A DNA stretch of 64,000 nt. It comes from Candidatus Saccharimonadota bacterium (GTDB lineage: Bacteria; Patescibacteriota; Saccharimonadia; Saccharimonadales; Saccharimonadaceae). Position 1 is the stretch's first letter. Each line of letters opens with the position of its first letter. The notes under the pieces are model-generated. The model made no database searches and had not been told where the DNA came from. It saw only the letters and a list, made by a program, of their open reading frames with translations. The DNA lies in NCBI GenBank assembly GCA_015999875.1, contig JAECRG010000001.1, forward strand, positions 62,001-126,000, read 5' to 3'. Shown piece after piece: positions 9,099-18,345 of this stretch. Both the position numbers and the translations under genes were made by a program.

Positions 9099-10348
9099 GA
9101 GATTTGAACTTCGATGCCCTCCTGCTAGCTGCTAAGCCAGATCGTTATCCACGCGATACTAGATTTACAGATGCAGTCATGCAAAAAGTGAAGCGTTCTG
9201 AAATATTATCATCTGCTGTACGTAAAATGGATGTCAATAAAAAGGAGACATTCATTATGAGATTTAAGCATTTACCGAGAATTGCTATCGTAGCAATTGC
9301 ACTAGGCACACTGGTCATTGCTTCGACAGGTGTATATGCAGCGTATCAATTACTCTGGGCAAAACCTGAAGTGCGCGTCATAGAGTCAAGGACATCCGTA
9401 AGTGGACGAGACGAAGTGCTGCTTTCGGCATCTGGGTGTGATACTACAAGCTCTACTCGATACGAGCTCAAGAAGGGTGCAACTATTAAATCAGATCGCA
9501 TCAGTGCTATTGTGCAAGCACGCTGCGAGTTGCAGGCAATCGAGAGTTGGGCTCAACAATCATATGGAGATCAGACTATGCCTGACCTGGATGGCTTAGA
9601 GCCTAGCAGTAAGCCAGTTAGGCAGACGATTGTTGTTACATCTATGGCTACGCATTTGCAAACGAAACAAGGAAACTCATTAACATTTGCTGGTTTAGAT
9701 AAATATGGCTGGCCTGAAAATACATTGAAAGCTGACAAGAATGTAAAATATATTGTCGATGGTAAAAACTCAACAGCCGATCAGATTAATGAAGGTGATG
9801 TCGTTGCCTACGTAGCAACGGGTAATATCACAATGACTCGGAACCAAGATGGAAGCTTTGATACCGACAACAATTCCGATCGGATTCTTGTCGCCGTAAT
9901 AAAGCTATCTATGCCGTTTGAAGACTACGACCAATTCGCATGGCAATCGCTATCCGAGCGCGAAACATGCTACGGAAATCCAAATGACGACTGTATCGCG
10001 GGCGGAGGGTCAATCGATTTATATATGGGCGGCGGCAATGCTGGAGTTTCAGATGCAACTATCATGAAAGAGATTCAAGGTATTGTTGTTGGGCTGGACG
10101 GAAACAAAACCTCAATTCGGTCCTCAAGTGGCACTATATTTACTGTTACAACACCGACTGATGTGATATCGGATTATAATACAAATAAAGCAGAGAGGTA
10201 TTATAATAATCAGAAAGTTATGATGGGCAGTAGTGTGAGTGTACAGTATGCTGAAGATAAAGACGTGCATGCTACCGAAATATCTGCCGCATATATGAGA
10301 TTTCAGATAGAGCTTGTGAGTAAGGGTGATCCGGTAAGGGCATACTGA
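9095..10348 (+). CDS. Membrane-anchored putative anti-sigma/regulatory protein
   Basis: This 417-aa product is translationally coupled (ATGA) to the sigma gene. It has about 60 cytoplasmic residues, one TM helix (about 61-84) and a large extracytoplasmic part with no motif I recognise. The layout of sigma, then a single-TM protein with a short cytosolic N-terminus, matches anti-sigma factors. No zinc-binding ZAS HxxxCxxC motif is seen. A good AAGGAG also precedes an internal ATG at codon 55, so a shorter product lacking the cytosolic part is possible. In the given sequence the ORF is open all the way from the sigma start. Confidence 0.75.
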   Translation: MRDLNFDALLLAAKPDRYPRDTRFTDAVMQKVKRSEILSSAVRKMDVNKKETFIMRFKHLPRIAIVAIALGTLVIASTGVYAAYQLLWAKPEVRVIESRTSVSGRDEVLLSASGCDTTSSTRYELKKGATIKSDRISAIVQARCELQAIESWAQQSYGDQTMPDLDGLEPSSKPVRQTIVVTSMATHLQTKQGNSLTFAGLDKYGWPENTLKADKNVKYIVDGKNSTADQINEGDVVAYVATGNITMTRNQDGSFDTDNNSDRILVAVIKLSMPFEDYDQFAWQSLSERETCYGNPNDDCIAGGGSIDLYMGGGNAGVSDATIMKEIQGIVVGLDGNKTSIRSSSGTIFTVTTPTDVISDYNTNKAERYYNNQKVMMGSSVSVQYAEDKDVHATEISAAYMRFQIELVSKGDPVRAY

Positions 10349-10383
10349 TAAAATCAACAACTCAAGCTCTCCGCGAGTCCAAA

Positions 10384-10413
10384 AAAATAGAATCGATTTT
10401 GCGATTCTATTTT
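10384..10413. terminator. Bidirectional terminator
   Basis: A 12-bp perfect stem AAAATAGAATCG/CGATTCTATTTT with a 6-nt loop is A-rich on one side and T-rich on the other. It can serve the plus-strand regulator gene and the minus-strand gene beyond it. Confidence 0.7.
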
Positions 10414-10513
10414 GCTTCTGCGGTAGCGCCAATGCAGCACAGCTTTCCTTTTGTGCTGTCGTCTTTCGGGGCTCAGAGAGATGCTGAGTTTTTTAGTTCA
10501 TCGCGGATCTTCA

Positions 10514-11170
10514 TCAGTATTTTCCCGGTATGATTTTGCCCACTTCCGTCTGTCCCGCTTCATCGAATGTTACAGCTCGAAAGATGGCAAGTGTACCATC
10601 GAGCTGATTGAATTCTGCGCAAATACCCTGAATCTCGATATATCCTTTTTTGACATTGACATAACCAAGTTCAATCCCTCGCATTACTTCGCCCGGGTAC
10701 GATCCTGATAGATTGTAGCGATGGATTGCAACATTTATCTTATCTTGATTCGTGGTAATAGGAAGTGTCTGTATGTCAGTTTCATCGAGAGATAGTGTGC
10801 TACTCTTTTGTGTTACTTGCTGATTCTCCTCTTTTAGCTTTACGGCAATATCAATCGGCTGGCTTTGATAGTATGAATATGACACGAAACAATTATCAGT
10901 CTTGGCGTTATCGTTACGATGAATTGTCATGCTGACGAGAGGTAGTTCGGTGCGGTCACCTGTATAGTCTTTTGTAACACTCTCTAAAGGATACGCATTC
11001 TGTGAGCTTTGCCATCCCTTAATATTAGTACTATCAAAATGAAAGGCTGGTTTGACGGTTGATTTTTGTGCGGTCATTTCCGCATCTTTCTGATGTATAA
11101 ATAAAAAATAACCGACCCCAGAGACAGCAAGGATGATTAGTATAATAGGTGGAAGTAACTTTAATGACAT
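10514..11170 (-). CDS. Membrane-anchored hypothetical protein
   Basis: Taken from the second ATG (MSLKLLPP) it is 218 aa. A hydrophobic N-terminal anchor (about 5-22) is followed by a soluble extracytoplasmic domain. It has two cysteines (NCFVSYS, QGICAEFN) but no motif I can name. The ORF-track start adds 16 residues before the anchor; neither start has a clear Shine-Dalgarno. It is transcribed toward the sigma/regulator pair. Confidence 0.65.
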   Translation of the reverse strand: MSLKLLPPIILIILAVSGVGYFLFIHQKDAEMTAQKSTVKPAFHFDSTNIKGWQSSQNAYPLESVTKDYTGDRTELPLVSMTIHRNDNAKTDNCFVSYSYYQSQPIDIAVKLKEENQQVTQKSSTLSLDETDIQTLPITTNQDKINVAIHRYNLSGSYPGEVMRGIELGYVNVKKGYIEIQGICAEFNQLDGTLAIFRAVTFDEAGQTEVGKIIPGKY

Positions 11171-11430
11171 TATTTGTTTTTGTGAAATATTCAGTAGATA
11201 CTCTGTAAATTGTATCATGCTTGGAAGTTTCTTTGGTACAGTCTTTCGTCCTTTTGGGCTCGTCAGTATAACCTACAGCTATAGAGACTGTTCAGGCAAC
11301 GCTAATAATGGAAATATGTAGAACTGCCCCTGAAACTTTCGAAGGTTCGAAGATTGACTAAAGACGAGAGTTGCTAAATTTGGTACTTTAGAACCTTGAG
11401 CTCAACAAAGATCAACTAAGGTGGAAATAC

Positions 11431-11455
11431 AAAAAGCCATTCGATTCGATGGCTT
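11431..11455 (-). terminator. Terminator downstream of tRNA-Gln
   Basis: Stem AAGCCAT/ATGGCTT, followed on the minus strand by TTTTTG. The 11171-11475 interval otherwise shows no credible gene. Confidence 0.55.
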
Positions 11456-11475
11456 CTTGTTCAAATAATGACTCT

Positions 11476-11550
11476 TGGCTGGGGTGGAGGGATTCGAACC
11501 CCCGAATGCCGGAACCAAAATCCGGTGCCTTACCACTTGGCGACACCCCA
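11476..11550 (-). tRNA. tRNA-Gln (anticodon TTG)
   Basis: On the minus strand the acceptor TGGGGTG pairs with CACCCCA, the anticodon loop is TTTTGGT (TTG), and the T-arm is GGGGGTTCGAATCCCTC. Discriminator G is followed by an encoded CCA. Confidence 0.95.
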
Positions 11551-11636
11551 ATGTGTCGGTGCTTGCACTGCTATAGCGGTGGTCAGCGGTACTTATTTTA
11601 CCATATGCAAGGTGCAGGGTCTAGCGTGTGACTGGC

Positions 11637-12170
11637 TTATTTAAGCGAGAGGACTTTTTTGTATGTAGAAATGTCTGGAGAGTCGGTAGCTATGTAAACG
11701 GCCGTTAGTTGAGAGTTTGAGTCAAATTTTAGTGAAGCACCTGGTTCCGTAACTCCATATTGCGCGCCAAGATTTTTTTGCTCTTTGAATTCAGTTTTGA
11801 AAATATGTACTTTATCTGGCAGAGCCTTCACTTCTTTAGTGAGCATCTCATCAAGACGTACACTTGGAGTATGCGCTGAATCATAGAAAAAAAGTACCCT
11901 CGTCTGTCCGTCTACGGCACGAAACGACTCTGCGGTGAATTTGGTGTAACTAGCTTTGTTCGTATCGACCTTTGGGGTATTTGTTTTCTCTCCCCTATTT
12001 TCGCTATTAGAATCATCATTATTGTCGCTAGTGGCTTGCGTACTGCTTGAGACTGTGGTTTGCGGTTGTTGAGGTGCTACCGGTTCTTCCTGGTCACTCA
12101 GGAGTATGGCTGTACTTACTATGAGTACTATACTTGTGGTGACGATGCCTGCCGCTATATAAATTTTCAT
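11637..12170 (-). CDS. Membrane-anchored thioredoxin-fold-like protein without catalytic cysteines
   Basis: At 177 aa it has one N-terminal TM (about 5-24), a Ser/Asn/Asp/Thr-rich linker (about 28-70), and a C-terminal domain with thioredoxin-like layout (RVLFFYDSAHTPSVRLDEML, then VHIFKTEF, YGVTEPGASLKF). Where CXXC would sit there is SAHTPS, so no redox activity is expected. The fold is inferred from pattern. It overlaps the P-type ATPase stop by 4 nt, so the two are co-transcribed. Confidence 0.65.
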   Translation of the reverse strand: MKIYIAAGIVTTSIVLIVSTAILLSDQEEPVAPQQPQTTVSSSTQATSDNNDDSNSENRGEKTNTPKVDTNKASYTKFTAESFRAVDGQTRVLFFYDSAHTPSVRLDEMLTKEVKALPDKVHIFKTEFKEQKNLGAQYGVTEPGASLKFDSNSQLTAVYIATDSPDISTYKKVLSLK

Positions 12171-14704
12171 TCGTAGCTCCTTCCCTTTTTGCGCACTGCA
12201 TGGCGAGAATAAAGTTTGAGTAGCTCGCTGATAAGTAGTAAGCAGCCAAATGCGAATGCCGATGTAGTCGCTGCGTCGTACACGTCAACTTTAATTAGTC
12301 CAAGCCATCCGCCGAGCGGAGTAAAGGTGATGAGCAGCTGTGTGAGTAGTGTGAATCCTATGCCTATGTAGATTAGCGGGCTGAATGTACGGAATCGTAC
12401 TAGGGTGGACGTATGGTCGCTTCTGGCGCTTAGCGCGCTTACTATCTGCATGGCGACAAACATATAGAACACGATAGTTTGTGCATAGGCCGAACTATAG
12501 GATGACTCGAAGTGTATAAATGCTCCTACACTAAGCACCGTCATGCTGGCGGCAAGGATGCACATGCGTACGATAAGGTAACGTGGCAATACAGACGTTC
12601 GTGGAGAGACGGGCTTTCGTTTCATAATATTGCGGCTGTGTGGCTCAAGCCCAAGTGGTAGCGCGAGTCCAAAGCTTGTGACAAGATTGATCCATAGGAT
12701 TTGCGCGGGAAGGAGCGCAGGAGCCATGACGATAACTAGCGAGCCTGCGACAATCGCCATTTCGCCGATATTGACCGTCATGAGGTAAAGAAGCATGCGT
12801 CGAATGTTTCCTAATGTAGTACGGCTCCATTTGATAGCTTCCGCGACGGTAGCGAGTCTGTCATCTAGTAGTATGAGGTCACTCGCGTCACGAACGAGTA
12901 GTGAACTATGACCGGTGCTGATGCCGACGTGTGCCTGTAACAGTGCTGGTATATCGTCCGCGCTGCTGCCTGTTGCCGCAACCACGCTGTGACGACGAAG
13001 CTTGGCGATAAGAATATGCTTTTGATTGTGTGCTGCACGTGCGAATACAGTGCTGTGCATAACCGCGCGACTCACCTCTCCGTCTTGCATGATCGCGAGT
13101 TTGCGAGTATCGAATATCTCTTGGCGTGATGATGCGATACCCAGACGGCGACTGAGACTATAGGCTGTCTCGACATGATCTCCCGTGATCATGCGCACCG
13201 ATACGCCTCCAAGTGCTAGTTTGGCAACGGTTTGTTTGCTGCCTGGAAGAGGTTTGGATTCTAATGCAATAAGTCCCACAAATTTAAGGCTATGTCGTTT
13301 CGGCAGTTTTGTGAGTTGGCTAATCGGCTGTCGCAATTCTGTGTATGCTACAGCGAGTACTTGATGTCCCTCGGAAGCTAGCTTGTGTACCGAGTGTGTG
13401 GCTTGTTCGCGCTCCGCGTCGCTTAACTCGCTCATGCGTATGATTTTTTCGGGAGCACCTTTGAGCACGAGCTCATACTGTGCACCATTGTGCCAGAGAT
13501 TGCCGCTAAGGCCTACCGTGCGCTCAAAGCCAAATACTCTTGCCGGGATTTGGAGAATTGAAGAATCTTGAGACTTTTCATAGCGAAGAAGTGACCGGTC
13601 TATCTCGTCGCCTTCTTGTGTCTGTGAGATGGCAGCGCGGTGGCAGTATTCTACAAACACACGGTCACTATAGTTGGGATGCCACGACGAGCTAACACCT
13701 AGTGACTCACGTGTCAAAACACCTGTTTTATCCGCAAGAATAGTACTGATCATACTGATAAACTCGAGCGCCTGCATGTTTCTCGCAAGCGCTTGATGTT
13801 GTGCCATGTTTCTCAAGCCCTGAGTGATTGCAATTGCAACGGCCACCGGCAAGATAACGGGTATTGATGCCGCTGTAATAGCGGTGACATAGCGAAGTGT
13901 TTCCTCGAGAGACATGCCTTCTGCTAAGCCTAGAAGTAGGAGCAATATCGCAGCAATCAGTATCAAGATGACAATTGCATGAGTTAAGTTGTTGATTCGT
14001 TGCTGTAGGGTGCTGCGCTTGGCGATACGGGAAACTTTTTGTGTGATCTTGCCGTACTCCGTCTTGTTCCCGGTCGCTGTCACAACAAACTGGCCACTGC
14101 CTGTAGTGATATATGACCCGCGATACACCATATTTGTACGCTCATATACGGACGATTCACTGTGAACTGGTTTGTTGTGTTTGGCAACGGGATCTGGCTC
14201 TCCGCTTAATTGCAATTCGTTGACATGTAGTTGCAACGCATGAATGACTCGGCCGTCCGCAGGGACTCTATCTCCTTGCCGTAGTACCACAACATCACCA
14301 GGAACTAGCTCGATAGGATTGATTTTTACTTCTATGCCGTCGCGCCGAACTGTAGCATGGCCTGTAGCTTGATGTTCTAGTTTGCGTAGAGTTCGCTCTT
14401 CGGAGACACCTTGGATATAGCGGAGGGCTGCATTTAGCGAGATAATGAGTGCTAATAATATAATCGTTGAGTACTGTGCGCTGACTATACTAAGTGCTAG
14501 TGTAGCAAGTAGTACAAGCATCAATACGTCGGCAAAGGGTTCAATGATAATTTGCCACAATGATCTGCGGGTAAGTTTGAGATGGTTCTGTCCGTGTTGA
14601 GTTAGTCGCGCCTCAGCGTATATCTGGTGTAGACCCTTCTCGCCTGTTTTAAATTCATCGAAAACTTCATCGATGGTGTGGCTGTGGTAAAGCATTAGCA
14701 CCAT
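12167..14704 (-). CDS. P-type cation-transporting ATPase, divergent
   Basis: At 845 aa it resembles P2-type Ca2+/cation pumps: N-terminal cation-ATPase domain, paired TM helices, phosphorylation motif DKTGVLT (Asp near 325), nucleotide-binding KGAPE, MITGDH, and six C-terminal TMs. Several core motifs are altered. TGES is LSGEPDP, the TM4 PEGLP position reads VILPVAVA, and the hinge GDGxNDxPAL reads GSSADDIPAL. The ion and even full activity are therefore uncertain. A TATAAT overlaps the ATG, suggesting a leaderless message starting at codon 1-4. Confidence 0.88.
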   Translation of the reverse strand: MVLMLYHSHTIDEVFDEFKTGEKGLHQIYAEARLTQHGQNHLKLTRRSLWQIIIEPFADVLMLVLLATLALSIVSAQYSTIILLALIISLNAALRYIQGVSEERTLRKLEHQATGHATVRRDGIEVKINPIELVPGDVVVLRQGDRVPADGRVIHALQLHVNELQLSGEPDPVAKHNKPVHSESSVYERTNMVYRGSYITTGSGQFVVTATGNKTEYGKITQKVSRIAKRSTLQQRINNLTHAIVILILIAAILLLLLGLAEGMSLEETLRYVTAITAASIPVILPVAVAIAITQGLRNMAQHQALARNMQALEFISMISTILADKTGVLTRESLGVSSSWHPNYSDRVFVEYCHRAAISQTQEGDEIDRSLLRYEKSQDSSILQIPARVFGFERTVGLSGNLWHNGAQYELVLKGAPEKIIRMSELSDAEREQATHSVHKLASEGHQVLAVAYTELRQPISQLTKLPKRHSLKFVGLIALESKPLPGSKQTVAKLALGGVSVRMITGDHVETAYSLSRRLGIASSRQEIFDTRKLAIMQDGEVSRAVMHSTVFARAAHNQKHILIAKLRRHSVVAATGSSADDIPALLQAHVGISTGHSSLLVRDASDLILLDDRLATVAEAIKWSRTTLGNIRRMLLYLMTVNIGEMAIVAGSLVIVMAPALLPAQILWINLVTSFGLALPLGLEPHSRNIMKRKPVSPRTSVLPRYLIVRMCILAASMTVLSVGAFIHFESSYSSAYAQTIVFYMFVAMQIVSALSARSDHTSTLVRFRTFSPLIYIGIGFTLLTQLLITFTPLGGWLGLIKVDVYDAATTSAFAFGCLLLISELLKLYSRHAVRKKGRSYE

Positions 14705-14750
14705 TATACCATCGCGCCAGTGGTATCTATATATTTATAGAGCGTCATGC

Positions 14751-14799
14751 AAATAAAAAATACGGCGCTGGAGAGTGGTGTAATCTCTCCTGCACCGTA
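14751..14799 (-). terminator. Intrinsic terminator after greA
   Basis: A long imperfect stem (TACGG-GC-GGAGAG paired with CTCTCC-GC-CCGTA) is followed on the minus strand by TTTTTTATTT. Confidence 0.8.
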
Positions 14800-14819
14800 A
14801 GCGGCCTGTTTTCAATATA

Positions 14820-15290
14820 CTAACTAATCCGTACAAGCTCCAGACGCCTGGCCTTGATGCCTGCACTCCATTCGACTGTCTCTTGAATCCCTCTCCCGAC
14901 AAGGCTTTGTCCAAGCGGACTGTTGACCGAAATTCTACCGTCGCTAGGGTTAGCTTCGAGGCTGCTAACTAGAGTGTATCGCACCATGCGACCTTTCGTG
15001 TCCATTAGATCAACGACTGAGCCGAGTGCAACGCGTAGTGCATCACGTTTGCGTGGTAATAGCTTCGCGTTATCGAGCTGAATGCGTTTTTCGACTAATT
15101 CATTTGTAATCATCTCGATACGACTTTGTGATTCAATTCGTTCAAAACGATCTTCTCGTGAGTCGGTGTGGTCAAGTTCGCGTAAATCTTGCTGTGCGTG
15201 GTGGAGTAGTCGCTCTAGGGAAGCAATCTGTTTCTTGAGTTCTTTCATGCCTTTTTTGCTCAAATACACGATTTCGTGTGCTGTGGTCAT
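14820..15290 (-). CDS. greA: Transcription elongation factor GreA/GreB family
   Basis: It rescues backtracked RNA polymerase by stimulating transcript cleavage. At 156 aa (normal length) it has an N-terminal antiparallel coiled coil with acidic tip residues (HTDSREDRFERIES) and a C-terminal FKBP-like domain with ISVNSPLGQSLVGRG, the family hallmark. The ATG is preceded by AAAAGGAG. It is monocistronic with its own terminator. Confidence 0.92.
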   Translation of the reverse strand: MTTAHEIVYLSKKGMKELKKQIASLERLLHHAQQDLRELDHTDSREDRFERIESQSRIEMITNELVEKRIQLDNAKLLPRKRDALRVALGSVVDLMDTKGRMVRYTLVSSLEANPSDGRISVNSPLGQSLVGRGIQETVEWSAGIKARRLELVRIS

Positions 15291-15316
15291 GCTCGTTCTC
15301 CTTTTCGTTGTTTAGG

Positions 15317-15336
15317 GTAACCATCTATTAGGTTAC
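15317..15336. promoter_or_regulatory. Inverted repeat upstream of greA, possible operator
   Basis: GTAACC/GGTTAC arms are separated by 8 nt in the gap before greA. A role is only inferred from position. Confidence 0.25.
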
Positions 15337-15398
15337 TGCCCAAAGTATGCCAGAGAAAACTGAGTGTTCGCTGAATTAGTGACGGAACGATGGATATA

Positions 15399-16427
15399 TT
15401 ACAACGAGCGAGTTTGCGACAGGGGTAGTTTGACGCTAAATGTCGTAAATACTCCAGGCTGACTTGTGGCTGAAAGCTCACCGTGATGAAGTTCTACGAT
15501 CTTCTTTGCAAGTGGCAAGCCAAGTCCGTAGCTCGCCTCAGCTTCCTTTGTGCGCGAATTATCCGCTCTGTAGAATCTGCTAAAAATGTATGGCAACTGC
15601 TCTGGCGAGATGCCTTTGCCGGTGTTTGTGACACTCAACTCTACGGCACGCACGCGACGTTGAAGCTTTATAGTGACTCTACTTTTTGGCGGGCTGTATT
15701 TGAGTGCGTTGTCGAGTAGCACGACGACAAGCTCAGTGATACTAGAGGGATTTGCTTCTATATCTGGTAGTTTCTTCATGGCAGCAATATCCACACGCTC
15801 TGCCCTATCGCCAAGCGAGCGAATAGCAATATCAATCGTCTCCGTGATATTGAATTTTCTCCATTCAAGCGCGCTGTATTCTAGTTTTGCTAACTTAAGT
15901 AACGTCGATGATAGATCGCTTAGGCGATCTACTTCTTCTAAGTTGCTTTCGAGTATCTCTCGATAGTCTTGCTTGGTAGCATTTTTGTCAGAAAGTATAA
16001 CTTCAAGCTCGGTTTTCATGACAGCAAGTGGTGTTTTTAGTTCATGGCTGGCGTCACTAGTGAACTTTGTTTGGGCTTCGTGTGCGGATTCAATCGGCTT
16101 TAGTGCGCGTCTCGCAAGTATGTATGATGCAATACACGCTATCGCCAGCACAGCAAGGTTTGCATACACTAGCATGCCAATGATGTTTTGCTTCGCCTCG
16201 GCCAGCTGGCGATCACGCACGCTTTGAAAATCAAATCCACTCTGTTGTTGAGGAGTGGTATCTTGTGCGAGGCGAGTTTCGATTACTTCGAAGCGCGCAT
16301 AAAGCTCCCCGCTTGCAAAGTTGTACACCAATATGCTGAAGATGATACCAATAATTACGATACCAGCCAGATACCAGCCAGTTAATTTGAGCGTAGCGGA
16401 TTGAAACATTTTCGAAATGTTTTGCAT
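15399..16427 (-). CDS. Sensor histidine kinase
   Basis: At 342 aa it has two TMs (about 16-36 and 82-102), an H-box SDASHELKTPLAV, an N-box DNALKYSPP and SYGLGLPLAKK. The G1 motif reads NTGKGIS, with Asn in place of the usual Asp, which may weaken ATP binding. It is last in an operon with an ABC exporter and its response regulator. By architecture it is a paralogue of the kinase at 2.3 kb. Confidence 0.92.
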   Translation of the reverse strand: MQNISKMFQSATLKLTGWYLAGIVIIGIIFSILVYNFASGELYARFEVIETRLAQDTTPQQQSGFDFQSVRDRQLAEAKQNIIGMLVYANLAVLAIACIASYILARRALKPIESAHEAQTKFTSDASHELKTPLAVMKTELEVILSDKNATKQDYREILESNLEEVDRLSDLSSTLLKLAKLEYSALEWRKFNITETIDIAIRSLGDRAERVDIAAMKKLPDIEANPSSITELVVVLLDNALKYSPPKSRVTIKLQRRVRAVELSVTNTGKGISPEQLPYIFSRFYRADNSRTKEAEASYGLGLPLAKKIVELHHGELSATSQPGVFTTFSVKLPLSQTRSL

Positions 16428-16430
16428 GAT

Positions 16431-17105
16431 TTACTTGCCCTCGAATTTATACCCAACGCCACGAACAGTCTTGATATACTTCACTCCAAACCGGTCATCG
16501 ATTTTATTTCGGAGATATTTGATGTAGACCTCGACTGTGTTGGGTAGTATGTCAGCATCAAAATCCCATACATGACTGATGATCTGTTCTTTTGATACCG
16601 GCCTACCTTCGGTTCGCATCAAATACTCTAGTAAGGCGAGTTCTTTGACAGTGAGATCAAGCGACTCACCATCGTACGTTGCTTCATGTAGCGTTGTATT
16701 GAGCGCCAGTTTACCAGAGCTTAGTATAGTGTCTTGCTGGATTGTCGGTCGTCTTAGGAGTGCTCGTACTCGAGCGAGTAGTTCATCTACAGAAAAAGGC
16801 TTGGTCAAATAATCGTCAGCACCGGCATCTAGCCCCTCTGTTTTTTGCTCGGTACTACCAAGCGCGGTAAGTATCAAGGCTGGCGCATCGATGCCTTCTG
16901 AGCGTAGCTGCTTTAGAAGGGAGATTCCGTCGTACTCGCCTGGCATAAGGCGGTCGATTATCATCACGTCGTATGGCTCGGTGCTAGCCATTGCATATCC
17001 ACCATCACTATCATGTTCTACGTCAACCGCATAACCCTGGCCACGAAGTGCCCTTGCGAGCGCATTGGCTATCTTTACTTCATCTTCGATAACCAGGACT
17101 CGCAT
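16431..17105 (-). CDS. OmpR-family response regulator
   Basis: The 224-aa protein has a receiver domain with the acceptor Asp in VMIIDRLMPGE (about residue 51), Lys in LTKPFSVDEL, and a winged-helix DNA-binding domain ending KTVRGVGYKFEGK. The ATG lies 4 nt after the stop of the upstream permease, so expression is coupled to the transporter. Confidence 0.93.
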   Translation of the reverse strand: MRVLVIEDEVKIANALARALRGQGYAVDVEHDSDGGYAMASTEPYDVMIIDRLMPGEYDGISLLKQLRSEGIDAPALILTALGSTEQKTEGLDAGADDYLTKPFSVDELLARVRALLRRPTIQQDTILSSGKLALNTTLHEATYDGESLDLTVKELALLEYLMRTEGRPVSKEQIISHVWDFDADILPNTVEVYIKYLRNKIDDRFGVKYIKTVRGVGYKFEGK

Positions 17106-17109
17106 AGTG

Positions 17110-18342
17110 TTACCGTTTCTTGAGAGTTAGTGTTTTGAGTGATAGGCGTCCGTCATACTGCATTGCTCCGTAGCGGAAGAGACGTACTGCAAGCAAGATG
17201 ATTATGGTGCCAAGCACGATGAGTGAGCTGATGACGATCGCCGCATCGATGATACTCAGTGAGCCAAATGCGTTCCGTAGCAGTGCTGTAACTGGTGCAG
17301 TGTACGGGAAGAACGTGAATACCTGGACAACCATGGCGTTCGGGTCGCTCAAAATCAGCATGATGATGTAGAACGGTACAAACATTAATATGATGGCGAT
17401 ACCAAAGTATTGGCCGGCTTCTTTGGCGGTGGGCATGACTGCACCTATGGCCACTAGTGTGCCTGTGAAGAGCATTAAGCCACCTACCATCAGTAGCGCC
17501 CCGATTATTATGGCTGTCGGATCAAATACGAGCTGCGATAGTATGTCTTTGTCCGGTAGATTGATTACATCTGCACCCAGCACGAAGTACGCGATGATTG
17601 CCGGGGTTATCATGACAGCCGCCTGCACTAAGCCTGCCAAGAAAGTCGCAAGTAGCTTGCCTACAATCAGCACCGTTGGATTAAGTGTCGTGAGAATCAT
17701 CTCGGTTACACGATTTTCTTTTTCCTCTACTGTGCTATTGAGCAGGTTGTTGCCTAGCATAGCAATTGTAAAATAGAACAAGACAAGAAATAGTAGTGGA
17801 GGCACTGCTGCTAGCCAGCCGGCAGAGACTTCCCCATTTTCTTTGTAAGTAGTTGTCTTGCTTCCTACAGAGCCTTGCGTGACAGCTATGAGCTTCGGAT
17901 TGGCTATTGTCGCCGAGGCGCTTGTTTTGAGCATCTGCTCGGCAACTGCGGAGTATTTGCCGTTGTTGAATAACCCGCTGTCTTTTCCGTAGACTTCTAC
18001 TTGAGCCTCATTGAGATTTGCTGGGTAGTAGAAAAATGCGTCAACATTGCCGGATTTTACGTCCTCTATAGCCTGTTGCTTGTCTTGAGTTTTCTTTGCT
18101 TCAAGCTTCTCGGCGACGACAGGCAGAACGATGTCCGAGTCATCTTTATATTCGATGCTAAACTTCTCCTGCGCAAGCTTTTCACTGCTGTCACTCGATG
18201 TTTTGCTGCTGTAGTAAACGATGCCGATGATGACGGCAAACATGAGTGGAAACGATAGCGTTGCAATCCAAAATGATGGTTTTTTGACAGTTCGCCAAAA
18301 CTCAAATGATATAACGGTACCCAAATTGTGTCGTGAAGCCAT
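17110..18342 (-). CDS. ABC-2 type exporter permease, NatB-like
   Basis: At 410 aa it has one N-terminal TM (about 24-44), a roughly 140-residue extracytoplasmic domain and six C-terminal TMs including VEEKENRVTEMILTTL, the ABC-2 amphipathic motif. Together with the ATPase 3 nt upstream it forms an exporter; NatAB homologues move Na+ or drugs, but the substrate here is unknown. It is followed directly by the two-component genes that probably regulate it. Confidence 0.9.
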   Translation of the reverse strand: MASRHNLGTVISFEFWRTVKKPSFWIATLSFPLMFAVIIGIVYYSSKTSSDSSEKLAQEKFSIEYKDDSDIVLPVVAEKLEAKKTQDKQQAIEDVKSGNVDAFFYYPANLNEAQVEVYGKDSGLFNNGKYSAVAEQMLKTSASATIANPKLIAVTQGSVGSKTTTYKENGEVSAGWLAAVPPLLFLVLFYFTIAMLGNNLLNSTVEEKENRVTEMILTTLNPTVLIVGKLLATFLAGLVQAAVMITPAIIAYFVLGADVINLPDKDILSQLVFDPTAIIIGALLMVGGLMLFTGTLVAIGAVMPTAKEAGQYFGIAIILMFVPFYIIMLILSDPNAMVVQVFTFFPYTAPVTALLRNAFGSLSIIDAAIVISSLIVLGTIIILLAVRLFRYGAMQYDGRLSLKTLTLKKR

Positions 18343-18345
18343 GGT

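Noticed and set aside
11171-11430. Possible small gene or riboswitch in the gap before tRNA-Gln
   Set aside because: No ORF with a start signal and no convincing stem set was found; only the tRNA terminator at its end is supported.
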